Below are positions 24,305-32,990 of a DNA stretch of 64,000 nucleotides, in pieces. The notes under the pieces are model-generated. The model worked only from the letters and a program-made list of their open reading frames with translations, was not told the DNA's origin and searched no databases. The first letter of the stretch is position 1. Each line of letters begins with the position of its first letter. The stretch comes from Syntrophomonas sp. (lineage in GTDB: Bacteria > Bacillota > Syntrophomonadia > Syntrophomonadales > Syntrophomonadaceae), in the NCBI GenBank assembly GCA_016841875.1, contig JAENYG010000006.1:62001-126000 (forward strand), given 5' to 3'. Position numbers and translations under genes: made by a program.

Positions 24305-25339
24305 ATGAACTGGAGCTCAAAACAGAAAACATTGGATAATGTATTGGAGGCAATCGGATGTACTCCCATGATTCGGTTAAACAAAATATCTAAGGATATT
24401 AGTGCCGATATATGCGTGAAGCTGGAATATACCAATCCCAGCGGCAGCTTAAAGGATCGGGTAGTATATTCGATCGTAGAGCAGGCTGAAAAAAGGGGAG
24501 ATTTGAAGCCGGGCATGATACTCTTGGAAGGTACTACCGGTAATACCGGCATTGCTACTGCTATGGTGGGGGCAGCCAAAGGTTATCGGGTTATTATAGT
24601 CATGCCAGAGGGAATGAGCGAGGAACGCAAAAAGACTATTCGGGCTTACGGAGCCGAGTTGGTTCTGACGCCTGGAGCAGAGACAGACGTGGATCTGGTG
24701 CTGGAAGAAGTCGATAAAATCAAAGGCCGCTATGGGGACCAGATTTTTGAGATAGGTCAGTTCTTCCGTTCTGACAATGTACTGTCCCATTTTGATAATA
24801 CCGGTCCGGAAATATGGGAGCAGACGGATGGTAAGGTCGATGTATTCATTATGTGCCAGGGAACTGGTGGCACTATTACCGGTACCGCCAAATATCTAAA
24901 GGAAAAGAATCCCGCTATCAAAGTTTATATTTCTGAACCACTGGAATCGCCTATGCTTTCCAAAGGAACTATCGGCCAGCATAAGGTCCAGGGAATTGCA
25001 GACGGCCTGCTGCCTGTCATTCTGGAGTTGGAGTACGTAGACGGGATAGTATTGGTTAGTTCTGATGATTCCATTGCAACAGCCAGGGAACTGGCATCAA
25101 AAGAGGGTATTTTCTGCGGAATATCGTCAGGATGCAATGTTGGAGCCGCCAAAATGGTTTCCCATAAGCACCCGGAGAAAAAATGCATCGTTACCATGAT
25201 CAATGATAATGGTCTTCGTTACCTGTCTACAGTGCTTTGTGAAAGCGAGGATACTCGCACCATGCTAGACAGGGAATATAAGTTGAGCCAGGAAGACCTG
25301 GATAAGCTGTCCCAATATGATTTTGAAATAATAGAGTAA
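24305..25339 (+). CDS. PLP-dependent cysteine synthase/cystathionine beta-synthase family enzyme
   Basis: 344 residues, fold type II PLP enzyme. The PLP lysine is K50 in NPSGSLKDR. The phosphate/substrate loop reads EGTTGNTG (75-82), where cysteine synthases have EPTSGNTG. A PLP-phosphate cup GTGGTITG lies mid-protein and a SGCNVGAA segment follows. It makes or cleaves a thioether using O-acetylserine, serine or a related substrate; the altered loop leaves this open. GGAGG nine bases before the ATG. It ends right at a REP-like hairpin. Confidence 0.87.
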   Translation: MNWSSKQKTLDNVLEAIGCTPMIRLNKISKDISADICVKLEYTNPSGSLKDRVVYSIVEQAEKRGDLKPGMILLEGTTGNTGIATAMVGAAKGYRVIIVMPEGMSEERKKTIRAYGAELVLTPGAETDVDLVLEEVDKIKGRYGDQIFEIGQFFRSDNVLSHFDNTGPEIWEQTDGKVDVFIMCQGTGGTITGTAKYLKEKNPAIKVYISEPLESPMLSKGTIGQHKVQGIADGLLPVILELEYVDGIVLVSSDDSIATARELASKEGIFCGISSGCNVGAAKMVSHKHPEKKCIVTMINDNGLRYLSTVLCESEDTRTMLDREYKLSQEDLDKLSQYDFEIIE

Positions 25340-25350
25340 GTCAGTCTAAC

Positions 25351-25446
25351 GGTTCTGTCAATGGGGACGGTTCTATTTGACAACTTTATTCTTTTGGAAG
25401 TTGTCAAATAGAACCGTCCCCATTGACAGAACCGTCCCCATTGACA
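25351..25446. repeat. REP-like hairpin, GGGGACGGTTCT type
   Basis: Two perfectly complementary 34-base arms (25351-25384 and 25400-25433) around a 15-base loop, followed by a third GTCCCCATTGACA. The core GGGGACGGTTCTATTTGACA is of the type repeated in many anaerobe genomes. It may act as the convergent terminator between the PLP enzyme and proA. Confidence 0.85.
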
Positions 25447-25454
25447 ATTTCGTT

Positions 25455-26717
25455 TTACTTTCTGACCTGTCCGTCACCATAAACAATAAATTTAGTGGTG
25501 GTTAACTCGGTCAATCCCATGGGACCACGCGCGTGCAGCTTCTGGGTGCTGATACCCATTTCGGCTCCGAAACCGAAAACATTTCCATCGGTAAAGCGGG
25601 TAGAAGCATTGGCATAAACTGCCGCCGCATCAACTGCCGCCATAAACCTGCGTACATTACTGTAGCTCTCACTCACAATCGCTTCACTGTGGCCGGTTCC
25701 ATGGATATTAATATGTTCTATAGCTTCTTCCAGCTCATCTACTACCTTAACCGCTATAATCAGATCCAGGTATTCCTCATCCCAGTCTTCTTCCCGAGCC
25801 TGTTTAATATCCCCAACAATTTGAATGGTCCTGGCACAACCTCTGATCTCTACCCCGGCTTCCTGGAGATCTGCCAGCATCAGGGGGAGGAAGTCTTCAG
25901 CGACTTCACTGTGCACCAGGAGGGTTTCGGCCGCATTACAAACGGAAGGACGCTGCACTTTGGCATTAAAGACTATCTGGCGAGCTTTTTCCAGATCAGC
26001 AAACTGATCTACAAATACATGACAATTACCCATGCCGGTCATAATATAGGGAACCCGGGCATTTTCAATAACTGCATTTTTCAAGCCTTTACCTCCCCGG
26101 GGGATGAGTACATCCAGGTAATCACTCATTTTCATCATGAATATGGCTGCTTCTTTATCCTCACTGTCCACCAGCTGTATAGCCCCTTCAGGCAGTCCAC
26201 ATTTTACAGCAGCAGCGGATATAACCCGGGCAATTACCCGGTTCGAATTTAAGGCCTCTTCACCACCCCTTAGAATAATGGCATTACCTGATTTTAAACA
26301 TAATCCAGCCGCATCGGCGGTTACATTGGGACGTGATTCGTAGATGATACCTACAACTCCTATAGGAGTTCTTATTCGCCCTACTTCTAGTCCATTAGGC
26401 CTCCGGGTCATACCCAGCACTTCTCCTACCGGATCAGGGAGTGCGGCTATTTCTCTCAAGCCCTGGGCCATATCCACAATTCTCTGTTCATTTAACATAA
26501 GTCTTTCTAAAAGAGCCGAAGTTAAACCCATCACTTGCCCATTTTCCAAATCCACTTGATTGGCGGCTATAAGTTCAGTGCTGTTTTCAACCAGAGCATC
26601 TGCCATCTCCATTAAAGCCTGATCCTTTAATGAAGTTGGGGTAGTAGCAAGTATCCTGGCAGCCTGTCGTGCTCTTTTCCCCTGTTCAATCAACACCTTT
26701 TGTAATTGAATATCCAT
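25455..26717 (-). CDS. proA: gamma-glutamyl phosphate reductase
   Basis: 420 residues, NADPH-dependent reduction of gamma-glutamyl phosphate to the semialdehyde in proline synthesis. Aldehyde-dehydrogenase fold with the catalytic Cys in QRPSVCNAAETLL and the usual IYESRPNVTADAAGLCLKSGNA region. Full length. Downstream of proB with a REP-like hairpin between the genes. ATG at 26717 with AAGGAG nine bases upstream. Confidence 0.97.
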   Translation of the reverse strand: MDIQLQKVLIEQGKRARQAARILATTPTSLKDQALMEMADALVENSTELIAANQVDLENGQVMGLTSALLERLMLNEQRIVDMAQGLREIAALPDPVGEVLGMTRRPNGLEVGRIRTPIGVVGIIYESRPNVTADAAGLCLKSGNAIILRGGEEALNSNRVIARVISAAAVKCGLPEGAIQLVDSEDKEAAIFMMKMSDYLDVLIPRGGKGLKNAVIENARVPYIMTGMGNCHVFVDQFADLEKARQIVFNAKVQRPSVCNAAETLLVHSEVAEDFLPLMLADLQEAGVEIRGCARTIQIVGDIKQAREEDWDEEYLDLIIAVKVVDELEEAIEHINIHGTGHSEAIVSESYSNVRRFMAAVDAAAVYANASTRFTDGNVFGFGAEMGISTQKLHARGPMGLTELTTTKFIVYGDGQVRK

Positions 26718-26736
26718 CGATCATCGCTCCTTAATA

Positions 26737-26810
26737 GGGACAAGGGGACAGGTTCCTTGTCCCAGTTTCCCTTTAATATAAATGGGACAAGGAACCTGTC
26801 CCCTTGTCCC
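26737..26810. repeat. REP-like hairpin, GGGGACAGGTTCC type
   Basis: Perfect 28-base arms (26737-26764 and 26783-26810) around an 18-base loop. The core is GGGGACAGGTTCCTTGTCCC. Its right end touches the proB stop codon, so it lies inside the proBA operon. Confidence 0.85.
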
Positions 26811-27928
26811 TACTCCACCCAGAGGTTGTTCCGATGTATGATCTCATCGTAATCTTTTTCCCCCAGTATATCTTTGATCTGGGAAGACTTCTTCCCCTGG
26901 ATCTTAAATATATCTGCTGAGCTGTAATTAGTGATTCCCCTGGCTATTTCATTCTTTTCGCTATCGATTACCGCAACTACTGCTCCCCGCTCAAATTCTC
27001 CGTCTATACCAACTACTCCAGAAGGCAGCAGGCTTTTCCCTTTTTTTATAAGAGCATTGCTGGCTCCCGAATCTATAATAATCTTACCCTGCACTAGCCG
27101 CCCGAAGGCTATCCATCTATCCCGGGCATGCATTTTCTTTTCTCGGGGGACAAAAAAGGTCCCCAGTTCCTCCCCGGCTACTATCCGCCGAATAACATTT
27201 CTTTCTTCACTGTTGGCTATGACCATCGATGCTCCTGATGCCATACACATGCGGGCTGCTTTAAGCTTGGTGAACATACCTCCGCTGGCAAAACTGCTCC
27301 CGCGATTAGTTGAGTTCTGTTCCATCTCCGCGGTTATTTCTTCTACCTGGCTTATAAGCACCGCCTTTTCATCTTGCCTGGGATCGGAGCTGTATAGTCC
27401 ATCCACATCAGACAGTATTATAAGCAGATCAGCGTCTACCAGTCCAGCCACCATCGCCGAGAGGGTATCATTGTCACCAAATTTGATTTCTTCAACTCCT
27501 ACTGTATCATTTTCATTGATAACCGGAATAACATTCATATTTAGCATAGCCAGGAGTGCATTAGTGGCATTCAAGTAACGAATGCGGTCATCCATATCTC
27601 CTCTGCTCAAGAGCACTTGAGCAACTGTTTTGCTGTATTCTGAAAATAATTTCTCATAAAGCTGCATCAGAGCACCCTGACCTATGGCTGCCAGAGCCTG
27701 TTTTTCCGGAAGGGTATTCGGTATGTTTTTCATTCCCATCCTATTTGCCCCCACTCTGATAGCACCAGAAGTGACTAGAAGAACTTCTATATCCCTATTA
27801 TGTAAGTCAGCTATTTCTCTGACTAGCCTTTCAATTCTCTGTAAATTCAACTGACCGTTAGCATAGGTCAGGGTGCTGGTTCCCACCTTTACAACTATCC
27901 GACCGGCATGGGTAATTCGTTTTCTCAT
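26810..27928 (-). CDS. proB: glutamate 5-kinase
   Basis: 372 residues: an amino-acid kinase domain (GRIVVKVGTSTLTY at the start, VIPVINENDTV mid-way) and a C-terminal PUA domain (about 275-372). It makes gamma-glutamyl phosphate, the first step to proline, and is normally feedback-inhibited by proline. ATG at 27928. Operon with proA, probably also with obg upstream (41-base gap). Confidence 0.97.
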   Translation of the reverse strand: MRKRITHAGRIVVKVGTSTLTYANGQLNLQRIERLVREIADLHNRDIEVLLVTSGAIRVGANRMGMKNIPNTLPEKQALAAIGQGALMQLYEKLFSEYSKTVAQVLLSRGDMDDRIRYLNATNALLAMLNMNVIPVINENDTVGVEEIKFGDNDTLSAMVAGLVDADLLIILSDVDGLYSSDPRQDEKAVLISQVEEITAEMEQNSTNRGSSFASGGMFTKLKAARMCMASGASMVIANSEERNVIRRIVAGEELGTFFVPREKKMHARDRWIAFGRLVQGKIIIDSGASNALIKKGKSLLPSGVVGIDGEFERGAVVAVIDSEKNEIARGITNYSSADIFKIQGKKSSQIKDILGEKDYDEIIHRNNLWVE

Positions 27929-27968
27929 TATCCACCTCTCACCCTGTTAATACTGAATCTACTCTACT

Positions 27969-29231
27969 TTATTCATTGTAATCAAATTCAAAATCCATTA
28001 TTTTCACCGTGTCGCCCTCTTTAATCCCTTTTTCCCGGAGAGCTTCCTCCAAACCCATTTTCTCTATAGTTCTCTGAAACCTGCTCAAACCTTCATCGCT
28101 ATTAAAATTGGTCATTACCAGTAGTTTTTCGATTCTTTTTCCGCTTACTTCCCATACTCCATCTATCAAATCGATCTGGAAAGGCTCCTCCTCTTCATAG
28201 CGGGTGATAACTGCTTGTTCCCCAGTTGGGACGCTTTCTATGGGCAGTGCCATTAGCATCTCGTTAATTTTTTCGATCACCATATCTATACCCTCTCCGC
28301 TTACTGCTGATATACAATACAGTTTTTCGCCAAAGGCCTGTCGGAGTTTATCAATATTTTCCCTGGCTTCAGTAAGGTCCATTTTATTAGCTGCAATGAG
28401 ATAGGGCCGGTCCAGAAGGCTCGGATTAAATTTTTCCAGCTCGTAACGCAAGGTACGGTAATCTTCCATGACATCTCGGCCTTCAGTTTCAGCTGCATCC
28501 AGTATAAACACTAAAACCCGGGTGCGTTCGATATGCCGCAGGAAATCGTGGCCCAGTCCGGTACCTTCACTGGCCCCTTCTATCAAACCAGGAATATCTG
28601 CTATTACAAAGGAATCTTTATCCCTGGTCACTACCACTCCCAGGTTAGGAACCAGAGTGGTAAATGGATAATCTGCTATCTTGGGGCGAGCCGCAGAAAC
28701 CCTGGATATAAACGTAGATTTGCCAGCGTTGGGAAAACCAACCAGGCCCACATCAGCCAGCAATTTTAGTTCCAGCCGCAGCCACCGTTCTTCACCAGGT
28801 TCACCATTTTCCGAATATGAGGGAGCCTTATTGGTAGAATTAGCAAATCGGGCATTCCCTCGACCTCCTCTGCCTCCCCGGGCTACTGTGACATCCTGCC
28901 CAGGTCGGGTAAGGTCTGCCACTACCTCTCCGGTGTCATCGTCATAAACCAGGGTACCTACTGGGACCTTGACCAGCAAGTTTTCGCCCCAGGCACCGTG
29001 CATATTCTTACCCTGTCCATGTACACCGCGGTCAGCCTTAAAATGTTTTCGGTATTTAAAATCCATTAAAGTTTTCAAACCTTCATCAGCGATAAATAAT
29101 ACATTTCCGCCCCGGCCTCCATCACCACCTGCCGGGCCCCCTTTGGGCACATATTTTTCGCGTCGGAAAGCTACGATTCCATTGCCCCCGTCGCCGCCTT
29201 TGACATAAATCTTAGCATGATCAACAAACAT
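27969..29231 (-). CDS. obgE: GTPase Obg/CgtA
   Basis: 420 residues: glycine-rich Obg fold (1-158, KGGPAGGDGGRGGNV), GTPase domain with G1 GFPNAGKS at 165-172, G3 ADIPGLIEGA and G4 ANKMD, and a C-terminal OCT domain. It acts in 50S assembly, stringent response and, in spore formers, sporulation control. The Firmicutes order rpmA-spo0B-obg is preserved. Start ATG after GGAAGTGAG. Confidence 0.97.
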   Translation of the reverse strand: MFVDHAKIYVKGGDGGNGIVAFRREKYVPKGGPAGGDGGRGGNVLFIADEGLKTLMDFKYRKHFKADRGVHGQGKNMHGAWGENLLVKVPVGTLVYDDDTGEVVADLTRPGQDVTVARGGRGGRGNARFANSTNKAPSYSENGEPGEERWLRLELKLLADVGLVGFPNAGKSTFISRVSAARPKIADYPFTTLVPNLGVVVTRDKDSFVIADIPGLIEGASEGTGLGHDFLRHIERTRVLVFILDAAETEGRDVMEDYRTLRYELEKFNPSLLDRPYLIAANKMDLTEARENIDKLRQAFGEKLYCISAVSGEGIDMVIEKINEMLMALPIESVPTGEQAVITRYEEEEPFQIDLIDGVWEVSGKRIEKLLVMTNFNSDEGLSRFQRTIEKMGLEEALREKGIKEGDTVKIMDFEFDYNE

Positions 29232-29235
29232 ATAC

Positions 29236-29691
29236 TCACTTCCTGACTTCTATCAGTATGGAGCCTTCCTTCATACTTTCACAACTGTAAAGTAGATCGA
29301 CACCATCTGCTGTTTCGTAAATCTCCAGGTACACTACCAGGTCTTCATCACTGTTCTCGTTTTCACACCTGCCCAGCAGCTGCTCCAGACTGTGCAGCGG
29401 CTCATTATTTTCTATCAGCATTTGTTTTGATTTAAGCTGTATCTCATCATATCTTAGTATTACTCTTAAATCCCGTGATAATAACAGCTGATCATATAAA
29501 TACAAAGCTATTTCCGAATCAGTGCGTTCGAATATCACTCGCTCGGCAGCCATTTCATTTACCATGTTTATTATGTACTGTCTGGCCTGGGCTGGGTTCC
29601 CCAGGTCTATATATCCAAGCATTACCTGCAGATGATTGCCAAAATCATGTCTAATTCTTCGTAAAAGATTCAGCGTTTTTTCCTCGTCCAA
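29236..29691 (-). CDS. Spo0B-like sensor-kinase-type phosphotransferase
   Basis: 151 residues. The N-terminal helix LLRRIRHDFGNHLQVMLGYI has the Spo0B/DHp pattern with candidate phospho-histidine H15. The C-terminal half resembles a degenerate kinase domain. Spo0B passes phosphate from Spo0F to Spo0A; whether it does so here is inferred from the position between rpmA and obg, its place in Bacillus. TTG start at 29691 with GGAGG seven bases upstream. Confidence 0.8.
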   Translation of the reverse strand: MDEEKTLNLLRRIRHDFGNHLQVMLGYIDLGNPAQARQYIINMVNEMAAERVIFERTDSEIALYLYDQLLLSRDLRVILRYDEIQLKSKQMLIENNEPLHSLEQLLGRCENENSDEDLVVYLEIYETADGVDLLYSCESMKEGSILIEVRK

Positions 29692-29725
29692 TGCTCTTCC
29701 TCCTCAGTTAACTAATAATAGCAAA

Positions 29726-29749
29726 AACCCCTGAAAAACTCCAGGGGTT
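29726..29749 (-). terminator. terminator after rpmA
   Basis: AACCCCTG pairs with CAGGGGTT; on the minus strand it is followed by TTTTTGC. It would separate or attenuate the spo0B-obg genes from the ribosomal operon. Confidence 0.75.
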
Positions 29750-29773
29750 CAACTATACCAGGTTATATTTGAA

Positions 29774-30076
29774 CTAGGCCTGAGCACTCACCATTTCTTC
29801 CAGAGGATATACGCTGACCTGCTTTTTGTCCCGGCCTTTTCTCTCAAATTTAACTTTACCATCAACAACTGCAAACAGGGTGTCATCTCCACCCCTCATA
29901 ACATTGTTGCCGGGATGAATTTTGGTACCTCTCTGTCTGACCAGGATATTTCCTGCTCTGACTACCTGTCCATCATATCTTTTAACTCCCAGCCGTTTTG
30001 ATTCGCTGTCTCTTCCATTCTTGGAACTTCCAACACCTTTTTTATGAGCAAATAATTGTAAATCAAATTTAAACAT
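29774..30076 (-). CDS. rpmA: ribosomal protein L27 with cleavable N-terminal extension
   Basis: 100 residues. The N-terminus [14 protein letters not shown] carries the extension LQLF|AHKKG found in Firmicutes, cut after F9 by Prp, whose gene is next upstream. The rest is a standard L27 ([18 protein letters not shown]). Part of rplU-prp-rpmA. Confidence 0.97.
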   Translation of the reverse strand: MFKFDLQLFAHKKGVGSSKNGRDSESKRLGVKRYDGQVVRAGNILVRQRGTKIHPGNNVMRGGDDTLFAVVDGKVKFERKGRDKKQVSVYPLEEMVSAQA

Positions 30077-30077
30077 C

Positions 30078-30407
30078 TTAAGACCTCCTAACCAGCACTT
30101 TCATGTAACCTGCATAGGCCTGCTCCATAGACAACAAGCCTTTTTCCATAGTTGAAAGAATTACCTGTGCCTTTTCCCGGTCTTCCTTACCTAACCCGGC
30201 AGGCAGCTCACAATTCATCCAGCCTTTTTCGATCTTGTATTCAGGTTTTTCAGTCATATGCTCTATCAGCCCGAGTACCGCAGTCTGTGTAACCGCCGAT
30301 ACTCCTGCACAGTAAATATCTTTACCCTCTGAGCTGAACCCTGCATGACCTGCAACTGAAAAAGATTGAATATATCCCTGATGATATTTTATTTCAACCT
30401 CTAACAT
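30078..30407 (-). CDS. prp: ribosomal-processing cysteine protease Prp
   Basis: 109 residues, the protease that removes the N-terminal extension of L27. The catalytic pair is H21 (in [11 protein letters not shown]) and C33 (in [11 protein letters not shown]). It lies between rplU and rpmA with one-base spacings, as in other Firmicutes. Formerly ysxB. Confidence 0.95.
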   Translation of the reverse strand: MLEVEIKYHQGYIQSFSVAGHAGFSSEGKDIYCAGVSAVTQTAVLGLIEHMTEKPEYKIEKGWMNCELPAGLGKEDREKAQVILSTMEKGLLSMEQAYAGYMKVLVRRS

Positions 30408-30721
30408 TATCCTTCAATCTTCTCAATAAGCAGCCGGGTATAGGGCTGCCGATGTCCCTGTTTTCTGCGGTAGTTCTTTCTCTTTTTATATTTATATACT
30501 ATTATTTTTTTGTTTTTACCCTGTTCCAGTATCCTGGCGGTAACTGTGGCGTTTTCCAGCAGGGGACTGCCTATCTTTACGCCGCCATTCTCATCGTTTA
30601 TCATCAGCACTTGATCTAGAACTATATTTCCCCCTGCTTCTCCATCTACTTTTTCAATTTTAACTATGGTTCCTTCACTTACTTTATACTGTTTTCCACC
30701 TGTTTGAATCAACGCATACAC
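30407..30721 (-). CDS. rplU: ribosomal protein L21
   Basis: 104 residues, 50S subunit protein bound to 23S rRNA. Starts [16 protein letters not shown] and ends with the basic [17 protein letters not shown] segment typical of L21. GTG start at 30721. The leader upstream resembles the L21 leader RNA. Confidence 0.97.
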   Translation of the reverse strand: MYALIQTGGKQYKVSEGTIVKIEKVDGEAGGNIVLDQVLMINDENGGVKIGSPLLENATVTARILEQGKNKKIIVYKYKKRKNYRRKQGHRQPYTRLLIEKIEG

Positions 30722-30724
30722 TTT

Positions 30725-30830
30725 TTTATAAGCACCTCCATGTTTATTAAGACTCGCCAGTTTGCAGGTAGGCCGAAGCCATTTATAAAACCTGAACTGA
30801 GCGGTTGCAAAACATGCAACCCAAATGCAA
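30725..30830 (-). promoter_or_regulatory. L21 leader-like RNA
   Basis: On the minus strand the leader contains CTACCTGCAAACTGGCGAGT, then CTTAATAAACATGGAGGTGC with the rplU ribosome site. It resembles the Firmicutes L21 leader, thought to mediate autogenous control. Assigned from memory of the motif; no covariance search was run. Confidence 0.6.
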
Positions 30831-30881
30831 ATTTAACATATCTAACCTGTTAAGTCAAGTGAACTCTACTCCAAGGGAATT

Positions 30882-32309
30882 TTAATACGCAGATGTAGAG
30901 ATGTTGTATTCAGCAGTTCCATACTTTGATTTGGGAGTCAGTTTAAGCTTTTTGCCAATCCGTTTTTCTATGTAATCTAGGTCGCCCTTATCTTCAGACA
31001 AAACTTTGATAAGATCTGGGTTAGCCTCGCAAATAATTTCGTCATGTTCTATATAATCCATGTTTATCAACTGCCTCTTAATCTCGCAGCACACGGCAGC
31101 CAAATTAATAGTACGACCCCGGCCATTACAATGACTGCAGTCATCGGCAAAAAACTCGCTTACTCCATAGCGAGACTTCTTCCTGGTCATTTCGAGAAAT
31201 CCCAATCCAGTCATACCTACTATTCTAGTATTAGCCTTGTCTTTGGTGAGTTTTGTTCTGAGAGTATCGATGACTTGCTCCTCGTTTTCTTTGTTTTTCA
31301 TATCTATAAAGTCTATTAATACTATACCCCCTATACTTCTCAGACGCAGCTGCCTGGGAATCTCTATGGCTGCTTCCATATTCAACCTAAAAACGGTATC
31401 CTCGAAATCATTGTTACCTGTAAATTTGCCGCTGTTAACGTCTATTACTGTCATAGCCTCAGTCTCATCAATTATCAGGTAACCGCCGTTTTTGAGCCAC
31501 ACCTTTCGGCGCAGGGTCCTCTTAACATCTTTTTCCAGTCCGTATTTTTCAAAAAGGGCTCCCTCTTCAAATATTATTTCTCGGCAGGAAGCATGCTTCT
31601 TGTCCACATAGGCGCTTATCCGATCTTTCAGCTTTTTATTATTAATAACGATCCTGGATATCTGAACATCCAGATATTCTCTCAGGGTCCTCTCCAGAGT
31701 GTCTATATCTTCATATATCAGACTGGGGCTGCGGGCCCTATCATAACGTTCTTTGATATCCAGCCATACCTGCAGAAGTTCTTCTAGCTCGGAAACAATT
31801 TCCTCATCCTTCGTTTCCATACATGCAGTTCTTACTATTACTCCCATATTATCAGGTTTATACAGCTCAATAATGGTGCGCAGATATTCACGGCGTTCAT
31901 TATTGGTTATCTTTCGTGAAATTGATACCTCGTTTTGAAAAGGAAGTAAAACCAGGTAATGACCTGGAATAGTCATGTTTCCCGTTACCCGAGCTCCCTT
32001 ATCTGAAAAGGCCTCCTTTTTCACTTGTACCATTATGTCCTGTCCACTTGCTAAGAGGTCAAAAATATTGCTGCCCCTTTTTAAACCAGGGACTATAATA
32101 TCTCCCTTATAAAGGAAGGCATTCTTTGCCAGACCTATATCTATAAAAGCACAGGATAGACCAGGTATTATGTCTTTTACCCGGCCCTTATAAATATTAC
32201 CTACATTATCATTCTGGTCGGCCCAGAATATTTCGGCCAGGCGACCATTTTCAACAATAGCCACTCTTGACTCCCAGGGATATATCTCAACAATGATTTC
32301 TCTTTCCAA
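30882..32309 (-). CDS. rng: ribonuclease G/E family protein
   Basis: 475 residues. N-terminal S1-type domain (about 35-115), then the RNase E/G catalytic core with DVNSGKFTGNND and IVLIDFIDM, whose aspartates bind the catalytic metal. A zinc-link DDCSHCNGRG lies near residue 400. Lacks the long RNase E tail. Processes rRNA and mRNA 5' regions. TTG start directly after the stop of the DUF2344 gene, so it is cotranslated with it. Confidence 0.94.
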   Translation of the reverse strand: MEREIIVEIYPWESRVAIVENGRLAEIFWADQNDNVGNIYKGRVKDIIPGLSCAFIDIGLAKNAFLYKGDIIVPGLKRGSNIFDLLASGQDIMVQVKKEAFSDKGARVTGNMTIPGHYLVLLPFQNEVSISRKITNNERREYLRTIIELYKPDNMGVIVRTACMETKDEEIVSELEELLQVWLDIKERYDRARSPSLIYEDIDTLERTLREYLDVQISRIVINNKKLKDRISAYVDKKHASCREIIFEEGALFEKYGLEKDVKRTLRRKVWLKNGGYLIIDETEAMTVIDVNSGKFTGNNDFEDTVFRLNMEAAIEIPRQLRLRSIGGIVLIDFIDMKNKENEEQVIDTLRTKLTKDKANTRIVGMTGLGFLEMTRKKSRYGVSEFFADDCSHCNGRGRTINLAAVCCEIKRQLINMDYIEHDEIICEANPDLIKVLSEDKGDLDYIEKRIGKKLKLTPKSKYGTAEYNISTSAY

Positions 32310-32990
32310 CTACCTCACCTTTTCAAACGGAGAATAAAATACATTTCCAGCTCGCATGAAATTTTCACTGCGGAATATATCTAACACCTCTTCGTGTTTT
32401 ACACCCTGATCTTTTAATAAATCCAGCAGTTCATCATAGCGAACATTTATTGGCTCCCCTACATTCACCCATATACCTATCATAACAGACTGCTCATAGT
32501 AGTTAACAGTAATTTTGAAAATTCCTGGACGCAGATCCTTATCGATCCCCTTCTGCTTTCCCCTGCTTTTTACCAGCAATTTATCTTGACTCATAAGTCT
32601 ATCGGGCAGGGCTGAATAATCATAATCACTAGGTTTTAGTACAAAAGTATAGCTGGCCGCATTAATGATCTTCATCAGAGCATCCTGTTTATCATCTAAT
32701 TTAATACACTGCTGGATTTCCATCCCCAGGGGCAGGACTCGATTCATCTTTTCGATAAAATCACCTGGATGCATCTCCTGTATCAATTCCAGATCAAAAT
32801 ATTCCTTTTTCCCCCATACTCCTACCGGCAAAACGGTTCCCATAGACAACTTGACATGGGGATTAAATCCTTCACTCAAGGCAAAGGGAATAGCAGCCCG
32901 CCGCAGAGCTCTGGTCATGAGATTCATCATATCCAGATTGCCCAAAAATTTTAAGTTGCTCTCCACCCGGTACTCTGCTCTCAACCTCAT
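32310..32990 (-). CDS. DUF2344 (radical SAM-linked) protein
   Basis: 226 residues of the TIGR03936/DUF2344 family: LRAEYRVESNLKFLGNLDMM, then SEGFNPHVKLSMGTVLPVGV. I start at ATG 32990, which overlaps the radical SAM stop (ATGA) and has GGAGG ten bases upstream; the longer frame to 33071 runs back into the neighbour. Partner of the radical SAM protein next door; function unknown. In some lineages the two are fused. Confidence 0.88.
   Translation of the reverse strand: MRLRAEYRVESNLKFLGNLDMMNLMTRALRRAAIPFALSEGFNPHVKLSMGTVLPVGVWGKKEYFDLELIQEMHPGDFIEKMNRVLPLGMEIQQCIKLDDKQDALMKIINAASYTFVLKPSDYDYSALPDRLMSQDKLLVKSRGKQKGIDKDLRPGIFKITVNYYEQSVMIGIWVNVGEPINVRYDELLDLLKDQGVKHEEVLDIFRSENFMRAGNVFYSPFEKVR

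Noticed and set aside
25533-26252. 239-codon plus-strand frame inside proA
   Set aside because: Antisense of proA; length is due to base composition.
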